Shown: positions 39,468 to 50,696 of the stretch, in pieces
How positions within the stretch are numbered: position 1 is the first letter of the stretch
Layout: every line of letters starts with the position of its first letter
Assembly (NCBI GenBank): GCA_009667805.1
Contig: CM019071.1
Span: 44,899,593-44,963,592 of the forward strand
Reading direction: 5' to 3'
From: Leptobrachium leishanense
Taxonomy: Eukaryota > Chordata > Amphibia > Anura > Megophryidae
Length of the DNA: 64,000 nt
The notes under the pieces: model-generated
The model's input: only the letters and a program-made list of their open reading frames with translations
What the model was told of the DNA's origin: nothing
Databases searched by the model: none
Program-made: the position numbers and the translations under genes

Positions 39468-39820
39468 TTAGTAAGCAGGTTTTCAGGTCACGACCCGCAG
39501 CCAACATGGAAAGATAAATCACGTAAATGCAAAGAATTTCTACGCATTAACCATTTCACTACCAGCTGCTTTTTGTTGGCAAGCATATTATCAAAACAAT
39601 TATTTAAACTATGTGACGTGTATTTAACATTTTATTTAGAGTTAAGGATAAAAAACCAATTTGACGTAAAGATTGTTAAACTGAACTGGGTTAAATGGAA
39701 TAAAATTATATTAATTTGCTCTTTTTTTATGTATTGGTTTATCCTTTACGGAAATGTCACTGGGATGAAAGGTTGTAAACTCTAGATAGCGTCCCTTATC
39801 TGGCACAGTGTCACATAGGG

Positions 39821-40196
39821 TCTACATTATCAGCATACAGGCAGATGCAGTAAATGCGCTGTAGACAGATAATAAAATGGTGAGATCTCCTGCTTACACG
39901 GGTCTGCATTATCAGCATACAGGCAGATGCAGTAAATGTGCTGCAGACAGATAATAAAATGCTGAGATCTCCTGCCTACAAGGGGTCTGCATTATCAGCA
40001 TACAGGCAGATGCAGTAAATGCGCTGCAGACAGATAATAAAATGGTGAGATCTCCTGCTTACACGGGTCTGCATTATCAGCATACAGGCAGATGCAGTAA
40101 ATGTGCTGCAGACAGATAATAAAATGCTGAGATCTCCTGCCTACATGGGGTCTGCATTATCAGCATACAGGCAGATGCAGTAAATGTGCTGCAGAC
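39821..40196. repeat. ~82.5-bp minisatellite, 5 copies, alternating dimer
   Basis: Units start at 39821, 39903, 39986, 40068 and 40151 (spacings 82, 83, 82, 83). Two variants alternate (cgctg/ggtgagatc versus tgctg/gctgagatc), so the true period is a 165-bp dimer. Confidence 0.9.
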
Positions 40197-40376
40197 AGGG
40201 CTATTCAGAGAGAGGTGAAAAACTTGAGAATGACTGGAGAAGTGAAAATTCTAGGTCACAATAGTCAAACCAGAAAAATTCTACCATTTATCTCACTTTC
40301 CAAATTGGCTATTTGGTCTAGATTTTTCATTCTCCTGGCAATTCTCCTGCTTTTCACCTCTCTCTGAATAGCCCTG
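40196..40376. mobile_element. Small TIR MITE (181 bp)
   Basis: Ends cagggctattcagagagagg and cctctctctgaatagccctg are perfect inverted repeats. The centre is the inverted counterpart of 21875-22050. Confidence 0.82.
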
Positions 40377-41267
40377 TTAGTGTTTTTCACACCTGACTTT
40401 GCAGGTTATTGGAATTTTTTTAAATTCACTCAATGACCAGCTCCCCCGCCCCCCCCCCCCCCGCTACCGGACAGGCTGAGGACGGACAGCGCCAATGTTT
40501 CATCTATCTTCTATCCCTGCGAGTACCTGAGGTGCAAACTGCAGTCTGAAAATAAATCCTCACATGGTGTAGAAGGAGAATGTGAAGCCAAAGTAACATT
40601 TGATTTACGCGCCGGATTGTTTTGTCTGATGTTTTTATTCTTGACGTTTGTTTTCCATTCATGGTAAAAGCTAAGAATCTGAGTAAAGGCCGTGAGATCA
40701 GCCCAGGGGCAAAATACCAGAATACCTCTCGTATCTCACGTGCTGCAACATGAAAACAAACAACAAAGCAAGCGCGCTGCGCCCGGCTCATTCACAGATT
40801 TATTGAGCTCGTCCAATCAGCTTTCTGTCTTCACCTAAACATCTGCCTCCTCCTCATGGATGACTTTACAATAAATTTGGAGTTAGACCTGGCTGTGGTG
40901 GATAAACTCAACCTGTGCCGTGTCTAGGTATGAGATTTGTCTCTGTCTGGTGGTGGGTCCTTCCCTCTTACTCAAGGCAAGGCTACGGTGCGTTCCCACC
41001 ATAATGCAAATCACTCTTCTCATCGTTAGGTCATGCCCTCATTTACCAGCTCTTATATTTCCATCCTTCTCCCTGGAAAACGAGATTATGCATTGTCTAC
41101 AGAGGAAACATGGCGGCCAAAGAACACATTAGTTGGACGCCATAAAAGCTGAACGCAGCCAGAACCAGTGGAGAGAAACAGCACAGGACCAAAACGCGCG
41201 GAGACACTTGACTCAGAGAATAACCGAGAATCAGACACGACTCAACCAACGAAAGAGCGTTATTTAC
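40377..41267. other. B-C spacer, no gene recognised
   Basis: Contains a C-rich run near 40446-40462. No exon or RNA gene seen. Confidence 0.5.
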
Positions 41268-41275
41268 ATCTCTAC

Positions 41276-42031
41276 TAGGGATGTGCGTTTCGGGATTTCG
41301 GAATTTCGGAATTTTCGTGCATTCGAATTCGGACGATTTTCTGAAAATTTTCAGATCCGAAAACGTCAGATCCGAATTTTTTTTCGAGCCGAAACGAAAA
41401 CTTTTCGGAATTTTCGAATGGAGTAGAAATGTGTAAAATCGAAATTCATTTTCGTTCCATTTGTGACTTCGGCTCCATTCCTGATTTCGATTCCATTTCA
41501 GTAATTTCGGACATCGTATTTATATCGCTGATTCTGTAATTAAATTTTGTATCATTCCCATCTCAATGTATCCTTCTTGTAAAACCAGAGAAATCTCAAT
41601 GTATCTTTCTTGTAAAACCAGAGAAATCTCAATGTATCCTTCTTGTAAAACCAGAGAAATCTCAATGTATCCTTCTTGTAAAACCAGAGAAATCTCAATG
41701 TATCCTTCTTGTAAAACATGAGAAATCTTAATGGCAGAATTATCATATCGGCAGAATTATCGTATTGTATAATTATCGTATCGTATCGTATCGACAGAAA
41801 TATCGGATCCAAAAAACCATTAGTTTACATCAAAACGAATAGACACTTTGAAACGAGGAGAATAGACGTTCCGAAAAACACGAAAATTTCCGAAATCACG
41901 AAAAAAAAGTCGATACGAAAAACGAACCGAATCGAAACGGAAATTGGCCGAAACGAGTCGAAACGAAAATTTACAAAATCCAAACAAACCGAACCGAATC
42001 GAACCGAAAAAAAAATCGGTGCACAAGCCTA
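41276..42031. mobile_element. hAT-type MITE, copy 3, with inner tandem insertion
   Basis: The ends TAGGGATGTGCG and CGGTGCACAAGCCTA are flanked by atctctac (41268-41275) and acctctac (42032-42039), 8 bp with one mismatch. It is longer than the other copies (756 bp), in part because of a 33-bp tandem at 41560-41722. Confidence 0.85.
41560..41722 (+). repeat. 33-bp tandem built from the SINE tail, 5 copies
   Basis: The unit is gagaaatctcaatgtatcct plus tcttgtaaaacca. It is the terminal part of the SINE tail at about 27780-27815, amplified inside the hAT-type MITE. Confidence 0.85.
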
Positions 42032-42620
42032 ACCTCTACAAGCTGTTTATTCTCTTCCATATGTTCATCCAAACTTTTTCCATCTCGCAAGACAAAACCT
42101 GCTCTATGCTTCTTCTTGGTCGTTTCGCTCTAACATTGTATCATGGGTTCTTACATCATATTTACATCGGTGCATGTTTACAAACTATAGCAAGGCCAGG
42201 CAGTTGGGTGTTATGGATATGGCATGTTTGGATGATGGCGCCCAATCACCACTACAAAGGTTTCCATCTGAAAAGAGTCTTGAGGAGGGTTTCCTGTATA
42301 TAATATGTAATATATATTCTTATGTTAAAGAATATTATGTGGACCCTCTTTACTTAAAGCCCAGAGTGATCAATCCAGCCTGGAGAGCTACACCCATCAT
42401 CATCACGGCTGAACCCGCACTAGCTTTCAGTACAACGGGCCGTGTGGTAAATACATCAAGCTTGCACAGGCGGCCAGATACACATCTGTAGACAGAAGCT
42501 CAGGAATACACATAAAAAAAATAGAGATCAAATAGTGACTCTTTGTTACAGTTATTACAATGAAAATAATAGATTGTATGGTGGCGGCGAGTCAGGAGGC
42601 CGAGCCGAGCTGTAAGGTTT

Positions 42621-42802
42621 CTAACGGGTCACTGTGAACATCTCGTAGGTGCGAGGTTTTCCAGCGTTAGATTTTGGCTCTGGAGTTATATCGATATCTT
42701 TATTGTCCACTGTAGGCTTCAGGGTGAAGATTTGGAGGATGGTGGTGAAGAAAAGGAAGAGCTCCATGCGGGCCAGGCCCTCACCCACACAGACGCGTTT
42801 AC
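42621..42802 (-). CDS. Gene C exon 9
   Basis: 182 bp. It encodes [18 protein letters not shown] with the heme cysteine, [19 protein letters not shown] and the end MFTVTR, then TAG. Confidence 0.95.
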
Positions 42803-42891
42803 CTGGAATGGAAGGTATGGAACGTATGAATACGGATTGCTCTCCAAATATCCACCATTGGCTGAGACATTACCGGCAACACCGTCATTAC

Positions 42892-43034
42892 CTGCAGAGA
42901 ATGGCATGAAGGCATCATTCTTCAAAAAGCAGCCATTGTTATCCAAGAAGTTACTGGGGTCAAACTGGTGGGGGTTTTTAAAGTGCTTTGGGTCCTTCAA
43001 TACCGTTGTCAGTACTGGGAAAAGTAAGGCGTCC
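42892..43034 (-). CDS. Gene C exon 8 with +1 frameshift
   Basis: 143 bp against 142 in genes B and E. After the acceptor cttag the first codons would read DALL, matching GTLI/GTMV of the paralogs, but the T-run has five T where four keep the frame. After that the frame of [13 protein letters not shown] is lost. The rest, [12 protein letters not shown] and AFMPFSAG, is well preserved. Confidence 0.9.
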
Positions 43035-43427
43035 TAAGAAGAAGCAGACAAACACACTGCATCATCTCTCCTTTGCAATCCTGTCAAGTTCACTCTAAGC
43101 CCGTGTCTGACACTGCACTAAGGACACCGAGCTGAACTCATTAATGTTATGAGGGTAACAGAGGAATGGGAGTGAGGGGTATCGATCGCGTCTCTTATTT
43201 CTGCTCTCGACTGGAGCTTCTTACAATGTTGCTTGATGTCTCAAATCATTTGTATGGGAATTTTAACTCTCGCAACAATTGTGAGATCATAAGACCTCAG
43301 AGGTGACCATGAATCAAAACTGTGGGCAGCTCTAGGATTGGGTCAAAAACCGGATAAAAGGGAAACCCTCCAATTTGAAGGACTGTCACAATGCGTAGGG
43401 AGATACAGGGGATCACTCAGCACCATG

Positions 43428-44163
43428 ACAGTCCTAACCTCAACATCTGAGGGTTGGGATTTAGGGGTTATTATTTCAGAGGATCTAAAGGTAAGTAGTC
43501 AATGTAATAGAGCAGCAGGAAATGCTGGCAGAATGCTTGGAAATGCTGGCAGAATGCTTGGTTGTGTAGGGAGAGGTATTAGCAGTAGGAAAAGGGAAGT
43601 GCTCATGCCACTGTACAGAGCACTGGCGAGACCTCACTTGGAGTACTGTGTGCAGTACTGGAGACCGTATCTCCAGAAGGATATAGACATCTTAGAGAGA
43701 GTTCAGAGAAGGGCTACTAAAATGGTGTACGGCTTGAAGGAGAAAAGTTACCAGAAAGGCTTAATGATCTTAGCATGTACAGCTTGGAAAAAAGACGAGA
43801 CAGAGGAGATATGATAGAAACATTTAGATACGTAAAGGAATCCACAAGGTAGAGGAAGGGAGTATATTTATAAGGAAACAAAGTAGCAAAACAAGAGGAC
43901 ATAGTCTTAGATTAGAGGGGCAAAGGTTTAAAAGTAACATCAGGAAGCATTATTTTACTGAGAGGGTGGTGGATACATGGAACAGCCTTCCAGTTGAAGT
44001 GGTAGAGGCCAAAACAGTAATTTAATTTAAGTAGGCATGGGATAGGCATAAGGCTATCCTAAACAAAAGATAAATCCAGGTAAAGTATCCATGTAATTGG
44101 GCAGACTAGATGGGCCGAAAGGTTCTTATCTGCCGACATTTTTCTATGTTTCTATGTTTCTAT
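43428..44163 (+). mobile_element. CR1-like LINE, 5'-truncated copy
   Basis: It joins the sequence of the element at 650-3595 at acagtcctaacctcaacatc and runs to the same tttctatg tail. It contains a small tandem duplication (ggaaatgctggcagaatgct). Here ctcatgccactg keeps the frame that is broken in the longer copy, but there are other frameshifts, for example near 43756 and 43840. It lies in intron 7 of gene C. Confidence 0.92.
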
Positions 44164-44281
44164 GACCATTCAAATTCACTCAAGTGGGTATTCTGGCTAG
44201 AGGGTCACTTTACGAGACCTCTCGCTTCTGTGCTAGTTTTTATTGCATCAGCCCCATTGTTTGATATCAAAGACTACTAAC

Positions 44282-44469
44282 CTTGGGAATGTGATATCCT
44301 CTAAAGGTTGTGTCTCTGCTGGATGCGTGGACCAAACCTGTAGGAATTATGTCAGCAAATCTTTGGATTTCATGGATCACGGCATCTGAGTATGGCATCT
44401 TAGGCCGGTCCTCCATCGATGGGCAACGATCTTGGCCAATCACATGGTCGATTTCCCTTTGTACCTTTT
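44282..44469 (-). CDS. Gene C exon 7
   Basis: 188 bp. It encodes [34 protein letters not shown] (ExxR) and FRGYHIPK. Donor gttagt, acceptor gtaaag with an unusual A-rich stretch before it. Confidence 0.95.
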
Positions 44470-44760
44470 CTTTACATGAATTTCAAAAAAAAAAGTAATG
44501 GAATCACATGACATGACATGTTTATGTACACAAAACCAGTTGAACAGAACAATGTGGGGAAGATGATGATCACCTTGTAAAATATTCAGTGGATATAAAA
44601 AGTTTACACATTCTTATGGATGACCTTCCAAAGCTTGGGAGAGGACAAGGAAAAACCTAACAGGGAAATGACCAAGAGGAAAACAGTAACACTGAAGGAG
44701 CTGCAGGATCTTCCATCCGATACTGGTCAGACCTTACATGCTATACCATCTGTTGAAATA

Positions 44761-45265
44761 CAGTCAGGTCCAGAAATATAGGGACATGGACACAATTGTA
44801 ACATCTTTGGCTCTATACACCACCACAATGGAGTTGGAATGAAACAAACACAATGTGCTTTAACTGCAGACTGTCAGCTTTATTTGAGGGTATGTACATC
44901 CAACTCAGGTGAACGGTGCAGGACTTACAGCAGTTTGCAGATGTGCCTCCCACTTGTTAAGGGACCAAAAGTAATGGGACAATTGGCCTTCTCAGCTGTT
45001 CCATGGTCAGGTGTGTGATATTCCCTCATTACCCCATTACAATGTGCAGATAAAAGGCCCAGAGTTCATTTCAAGTGTGCTATTTGCATTTGGAATCTGT
45101 TGCTGTCAACTCTCAAGATGAGATCCAAAGAGCTGTCACTATCAGTGAAGCAAGCCATCATTAGGCTGAAGAAACAAAACAAACCCATCAGAGAGATAGC
45201 AAGAACATTAGGCATGGCCAAAACAACTGTTTAGAACATTCTCAAAAAGAAGGAACACACCGTGA
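44761..45265 (+). mobile_element. Tc1/mariner element remnant (N-terminal half)
   Basis: It follows TA and starts cagtcaggtccagaaatata, the end of a known type of vertebrate Tc1-like element. At 45118 an ATG opens a transposase start, MRSKELSLSVKQAIIRLKKQ, with the helix-turn-helix part IREIARTLGMAKTTV. A TAG at 45232-45234 then interrupts it where W is expected. The element is cut off at about 45265 by a second copy. Confidence 0.85.
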
Positions 45266-45268
45266 GCT

Positions 45269-45764
45269 CACAATGGAGTTGGAATGAAACAAACACAATG
45301 TGCTTTAACTGCAGACTGTCAGCTTTAATTTGAGGGTATGTACATCCAACTCAGGTGAACGGTGTAGGACTTACAGCAGTTTGCAGATGTGCCCCCACTT
45401 GTTAAGGGACCAAAGGTAATGGGACAGAATAATAATCATAAATCAAACTTTCCCTTCTTAATACTTGGTTGCAAATCCTTTGCAGTCAATCACAGCCTGA
45501 AGTCTGGAACGCATAGACATCACCAGACGCTGGGTTTCATCCCTGGTGATGCTCTGCCAGGCCTCTACTGCAATTGTCTTCAGTTCCCACTTAACAAGTG
45601 GGTGCACATCTGCAAACTGCTGTAAGTCCTACACGTTCACCTGAGTTGGATGTACATACCCTCAAATTAAAGCTGACAGTCTGCAGTTAAAGCACATTGT
45701 GTTTGTTTCATTCCAACTCCATTGTGGTGGCGTATAGAGCCAAAGATGTTACAATTGTGTTGAA
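45269..45764 (-). mobile_element. Tc1/mariner element remnant (C-terminal part), inverted
   Basis: Inner parts of both terminal repeats are present (caatggagttggaatgaaac at the left, its complement at the right). Between them, on the minus strand, is a transposase C-terminus: AVEAWQSITRDETQRL, SMRSRLQAVIDCKGFATKY and TAA at 45458-45460. The N-terminal half is deleted. With the neighbouring copy it forms a joined pair of broken elements in intron 6 of gene C. Confidence 0.83.
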
Positions 45765-46082
45765 AAGTTTTTGGTTGAGCTTTCCAACTAAATCTAAAAA
45801 CAGCCGAATATGCCATGGTGCACTACTCGACTTGTTGGTCTCAGTGGGAATCTCACTTGAATAGCAAAGAAGTTGGGCAACTTAAGTGATCCAGGTGGGA
45901 CTGGAAAACCCATGAAGTAAGAGAGTGGTATTTTACTGGCTCCATGGTAATGGTTTAACCCCTTTGGTGGCTCTTCTCTTTTTAGTCCCAGTGCTCTAGA
46001 TTTTGATCAAACCCCAAAATCTAAAAGACATTGCCCCCAATGCTCTCGATGCTGCTTTAAGAGGTCAAAGAAGAAGAGTTAC

Positions 46083-46224
46083 CTTGTATCTCTGGATATT
46101 TGAGAAAAAACAGGAAGCCGTATCGTAGTGTCGTGCTTGTGGTTTCTATTCCAGCGAAGAACAAGTCTAAAACTGTTCCCCATAAGTTCTCATTGTGAAA
46201 TTCAGTGTTTGGGACCTCTTTTTC
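46083..46224 (-). CDS. Gene C exon 6
   Basis: 142 bp. It encodes [36 protein letters not shown] (I-helix; the variable position is I) and ends KYPEIQ. Donor gtaact, acceptor cccag. Confidence 0.96.
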
Positions 46225-46324
46225 CTGGGGACACATGATGTGTTCTGCTATTAACCAATCAAGGCAAATCGAACTGGTATTAAAGACCTCACCACGAGGA
46301 AGTGCTAATCACACGCAACCCTAC

Positions 46325-46501
46325 CTCCTCCATCTTTATCAGGAAGCTGTCTATCAAATCCCGAGGGAAGTTTGAATCCAGAGTGTCCCGGTGAAGCTTG
46401 GCTTGGTCCATCACAAACGTCTTCAGTTTGTTAAAGTTTTTGAAGATGTTCTGATGAGGGCCAGGGACATGCTTGAGAAGATTTGGGAACACCTGAAGAA
46501 A
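46325..46501 (-). CDS. Gene C exon 5
   Basis: 177 bp. It encodes FLQVFPNLLKHVPGPHQNIF and ends NFPRDLIDSFLIKMEE. Donor gtaggg, acceptor ttcag. Confidence 0.96.
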
Positions 46502-46639
46502 CTGAAGGACAAATCACTCATGTTGTGAAAGAACCCACCTGTGACCAGTCACGCTCGTGTATATTATTTGTGAAGACAAGCAGTGGGGTCTGATCAAAAT
46601 AAACACTTTGTATGTGACTACACATTTACATTCATTTAC

Positions 46640-46800
46640 CTGCCCAGACGGGGAATTCATCTGCGAGAAGAGGTCTCTGAAACATTGCAGAAGGTTCTTG
46701 AAGTCTTGATCTTCATAGTCAAACCTCTCGCCAAAGATAATAGAGCAGATGACATTGGAGACGGCCTGGCCCAGGAGCGTCAGTGGGTTAAATGGGTTTT
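46640..46800 (-). CDS. Gene C exon 4
   Basis: 161 bp. It encodes [33 protein letters not shown] and ends NSPSGQ. Donor gtaaat, acceptor aacag. Confidence 0.96.
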
Positions 46801-47239
46801 CTGTTAGAAAAAAACCCAATAATATTCTATAAATTAGTTATAGCATTATGTATTCTGCCACAAAATGAACGGGTTTCTCTTCTTCTTGTTTCTATCAATA
46901 TATTTGGTAAAGTTTTCTTTGTGGCCATGTCTACATTTGGAGAGGTTTCTAAACTCTACCTGCTTCGGCCTCCTGTGAATTGTCTCGTTCTCCTCTGGAA
47001 CACAATTACGTTCCTGATCTAATTAGATATAGATAATAATAATTTGCGATTCAATTCAGAACTGTTTGGAAATTATTTGAAATATCGGCAATTCGGCAAT
47101 GCAGATCGATCCGTATTGCCGATGTCCGAACAGAATCGGTTTCCGAATTTTGAAAAAATAAAAAAAATCCATATATTTACAATTCTAATCAGTCAGGTTC
47201 GAATATAATCATAAAAATTCAGATTTAATTGGAATAGTA

Positions 47240-47880
47240 AAAAAAAAAAACTGTAAACATAACTCTAGCCCTAACCTTTACTCTAGCCCTAACCTAACCC
47301 TCACCCTGACCCTAACCCTAACCCTACACCTACACCTAACCCTAGTACTAATCATATGATACTCAGAAACCGTACCTTTAGACCTAACCTGGCCCTGACC
47401 ATAACTCTAAACCAAGCCCTTACCTTTACTCTAGCCCTAACCTTTACTCTAGCCCTAACCTAATCATAACCCTGACCCTAACCCTATCCCTCACCCTAAC
47501 CCTAGCCCTAACCTAACCCTAAACCTGGACTTATTCACATGACACACAGAAACTGTAACAGTAACCTAGCCCTAACACTAACCCTACACCTAACCCTAGT
47601 ACTAATCATATGATACTCAGAAACTGTACCTCTAGACCTAACTTAGCCCTAGCCCTGACCCTAACTCTATCCCTAACCCTAACCTTTACTCTAGCTCTAA
47701 CCAACCCTAGCCCTGACCCTAATCATAGCTCTCACCCTAACGCTAGCCTAACTCTATCCCTAACCTTTGTCATATGACACACAGAAACTGTAAACCTAAC
47801 CTAACCCTACTCCTAACCCTAAGCTAGCTCTAGCTCTAACCTTTGGACCAGTCCTTTCCCTAGCTCCAACCAATTTTTTA
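47240..47880. repeat. Degenerate telomere-like tract with higher-order structure
   Basis: Many ccctaa and ccctagccctaacc units (TTAGGG on the minus strand). The insert ctagtactaatcatatgata recurs near 47342 and 47592, so there is a ~250-bp higher-order repeat. AT-rich flanks with gaatcggctgatt-like sequence suggest it may sit within a larger element. It lies in intron 3 of gene C. Confidence 0.8.
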
Positions 47881-48113
47881 CATATTATACATATACGTTC
47901 AGAATACCGTAAACAACCGAATAAATTGCATATTTCCGATATTCTGAATTTTTCCTATACCGAAATATTGGAAGCTTCTGATATTCTGAATCGGCTGATT
48001 CTTATTATTTCTTAATATGATATTTTTGGATTCCGCAACAATCTGATCTGCACCGAGCCAAATTTTTCAGCACTGGACATGTCTTCTAGACAATAAATTT
48101 TATTGGTGCCCAC

Positions 48114-48263
48114 CTTTATTCTTCTTGAATTCTTCTGCTAGAGACTGAGCCTCCTGCTGGATCCTCTCCTCGATGCTCCTCTTCCCCATCCCGAAATTTC
48201 TTAACGTTGTGAGGGTAAATCGTCGTATCACCCTCCACCTCTCCCCATTGCTTACAGCGATGC
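48114..48263 (-). CDS. Gene C exon 3
   Basis: 150 bp. It encodes [17 protein letters not shown] (WxxxR kept), [18 protein letters not shown] and ends EEFKKNK. Donor gtgggc, acceptor ttcag. Confidence 0.96.
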
Positions 48264-48634
48264 CTGAATACATGAAAAAGAAAGCTCAGCCAATGAGATC
48301 TATGTGATGTCAAGATATGTCTCCTTAGGACAACCTTCACTGCATCAAACACAGTATGTTCGGGTTGCAGAGCAGATTGTAGCCAAAAGAAGGAGCCCCT
48401 ATAGAGAGCTGTATACCTCAGGCCGATAGTCATATCAAGACCTGGTTCCCAAGACAAGAGGTTAGTCATTGCCTTCACAGGAGGTGTTGGTGCAAACAAG
48501 GGCGCCACCTTTATTCTTCCATAAAATGAGTGAGCAGTGACTGTAACCCACTCATCATTGTTATTCTGTTGTTTGTTACAATGTATCAGTATTGTATCTA
48601 TTCTGTTCTTGCATGTTCAGTTTGATCATTTTAC

Positions 48635-48797
48635 CATAGTTTTTGAAGAGAAGCTCGATCAGGCCCACTTTTCCGCGGTCGCTGAACACGTCACTGTGAT
48701 CCACCAGAGCTTCCTTCACTGCATCATACCCAGTAAAAACCACAGAATATTGTCCGGCCAGGGAAAGCGCGTACACAGGTCCATAGGTCTTACTGAG
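48635..48797 (-). CDS. Gene C exon 2
   Basis: 163 bp. It encodes [37 protein letters not shown] and ends LFKNYG. Donor gtaaaa, acceptor tgcag. Confidence 0.96.
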
Positions 48798-49060
48798 CTG
48801 CAGAGACACAGAGGACAAACATTCATACTCTGCCATCATCACACATCTTATAGGGGAGCGTTATGACACGTAGAGACATGTCTTCATGGTCAGAGCCAAG
48901 AGCAAGGTGGACAGAGCCCAACAAAGAGAAGCAGGTCACGCCATGTAAGCAGTTTCAGAAGAATATAAAAGGCGTCATCTATTTAACGCAAATCTCAAGT
49001 ATATTAATTATGTTTACAGTTAATTGACTTGTTTATTTTTATTGATCAGGAAGGATCTAA

Positions 49061-49454
49061 AGGGATTATTCAGAGAGAGCCAAAGTGGCCCCAAAATTAC
49101 ACTAAACAGTGAGTTTCCCCGTATGGTGACATTTCGGTGCCATTCGATGTCAGTGAAATACGGTGCTGTTCGGCGGCAGTGAAATACGGTGCTGTTCGGC
49201 GGCAGTGAAATCCCCCATAGAGAAGCAATGGTTAATCTATTCACATTGAACAGCAGAGAAATGTCAGTGAAATGCCCTGAAGTTCTGTGGTCTCATTCGG
49301 CCGGTTTATTCAGGCGAATCCCATAGGTTTCAATGTTAAAAATATTCCTGTTTTAATCCAATATCTAATAAACCGTTTATTATTTTAATCTGCAGCAAAA
49401 AGTCTCTTTATGTTTTAGGATTTTTGGGGGGTTTCGGCAAACTTTTTATTTCCG

Positions 49455-49489
<35 letters not shown>

Positions 49490-49790
49490 CGTTTTTTTTT
49501 TTTTATTCTGTAACAGACCTTTTTATTATTATACATAGCACCTTATATGTAATTTTCAGGCATTTTCATGCAGTAGTTTTTTTGAAAACAACTTTTAAAT
49601 GTTGCAAGGATTTTTTTTTTATTTTACCCCTGTTCGGTAGCTGGTCAGCTTTTTCCGGTGGCTGGTCGTCTCACTCTGTTCGGCGGGTCCTCGGCAGTAT
49701 GAGTAATGATTCGGCGCTCTGTTCAGCGGATGCGGCCAAAGATATTAACACGGTAACAATCAGCATTGTTGCTCCACACTAGCAGGGGAA
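49061..49790. mobile_element. TIR element of the AGGGTTATTCA family, right end truncated
   Basis: It starts agggattattcagagagagc, has the cagtgaaatacggtgctgtt repeats and tgtctatt-like internal sequence, and includes a T-run of about 45 at 49457-49505. Confidence 0.6.
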
Positions 49791-50560
49791 GTTGATGCAA
49801 ACAAGGACGCCACCTTTATTCTCCCATAAAAAGAGCATCCTGCAGCTAGTCCCCCCTCAGCGAGGTTCTGCCGTTGTTTGTAACACCGGGAAACCTGCTT
49901 TGGTGATTTTAAACTGGTGAACTCAACCAAACTCAGACGGAAACGATAGAAACAACAATGGACGAGCTGAACCAGAACACAATGATATCTACTGGGGCAA
50001 GAGTGTCAAAAACTACAGAGGAAACTCCATGGAAACGGGTGCTGAGAATAACACAGACAACTTCGGCAGATACTACGGGGGGGGCAGTGAGAAGAGGAAG
50101 AAGCAGACAGGAAGCTCCATGAATACTGAATTCACTGTGTGGGATCGACCAAAGTTCCTCAAACTCCGTCAAACTAAATCTGCCATTATTTGGGTGCGAG
50201 CGCAGAGCTTGAAGAATCCTCCTTTATGGATATTTTGTTTGTTTTTTCTCCTCTGCTTTTTCCGGTTATCCAAGAAAGCAAAACTATTTTTTTCTATCCA
50301 GGAAAATTCTGATGTGTTCGGCAGCCAAGATTCCTGCGTTTGGGCAAGCGTTCACTTTGTGTTCCCACCGCCCCACCATCTGTGACATAATCTATTAATG
50401 GAATGAAAGGGTCAAACACCATCACAAAGCAATGTGTGCAGCATTCAGCTCCGGCATCAATGTGTCTCCACCAGGGTCCTCCACACAGGCAGATACAAAG
50501 ACGCAGAGTCAGATACAATGTGCTCTTTCTCTGAGGAACTCGAGCGCTGCACAAACCATT
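49791..50560. other. Intron 1 of gene C, no feature recognised
   Basis: No exon or RNA gene seen. Confidence 0.45.
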
Positions 50561-50561
50561 A

Positions 50562-50696
50562 TTACAGAATGAACAAAACAAGTACAGTTATTCATAGAGT
50601 GGCAGCATATACTGCAGCGCTGTACAATGGGTGCGACAAAAAAAGATCTACTAACAAGTTCAAAACACAGAGAACGGCAGGAAAAGAGGAACTGGT
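50562..50696 (+). repeat. Dispersed repeat of the 'gcgctgtacaat / ttacaatctaa' type
   Basis: It contains tgcagcgctgtacaatgg and leads straight into the 40-bp array. The same repeat type occurs at 55062-55190 (inverted) and 63822-64000. Confidence 0.6.
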
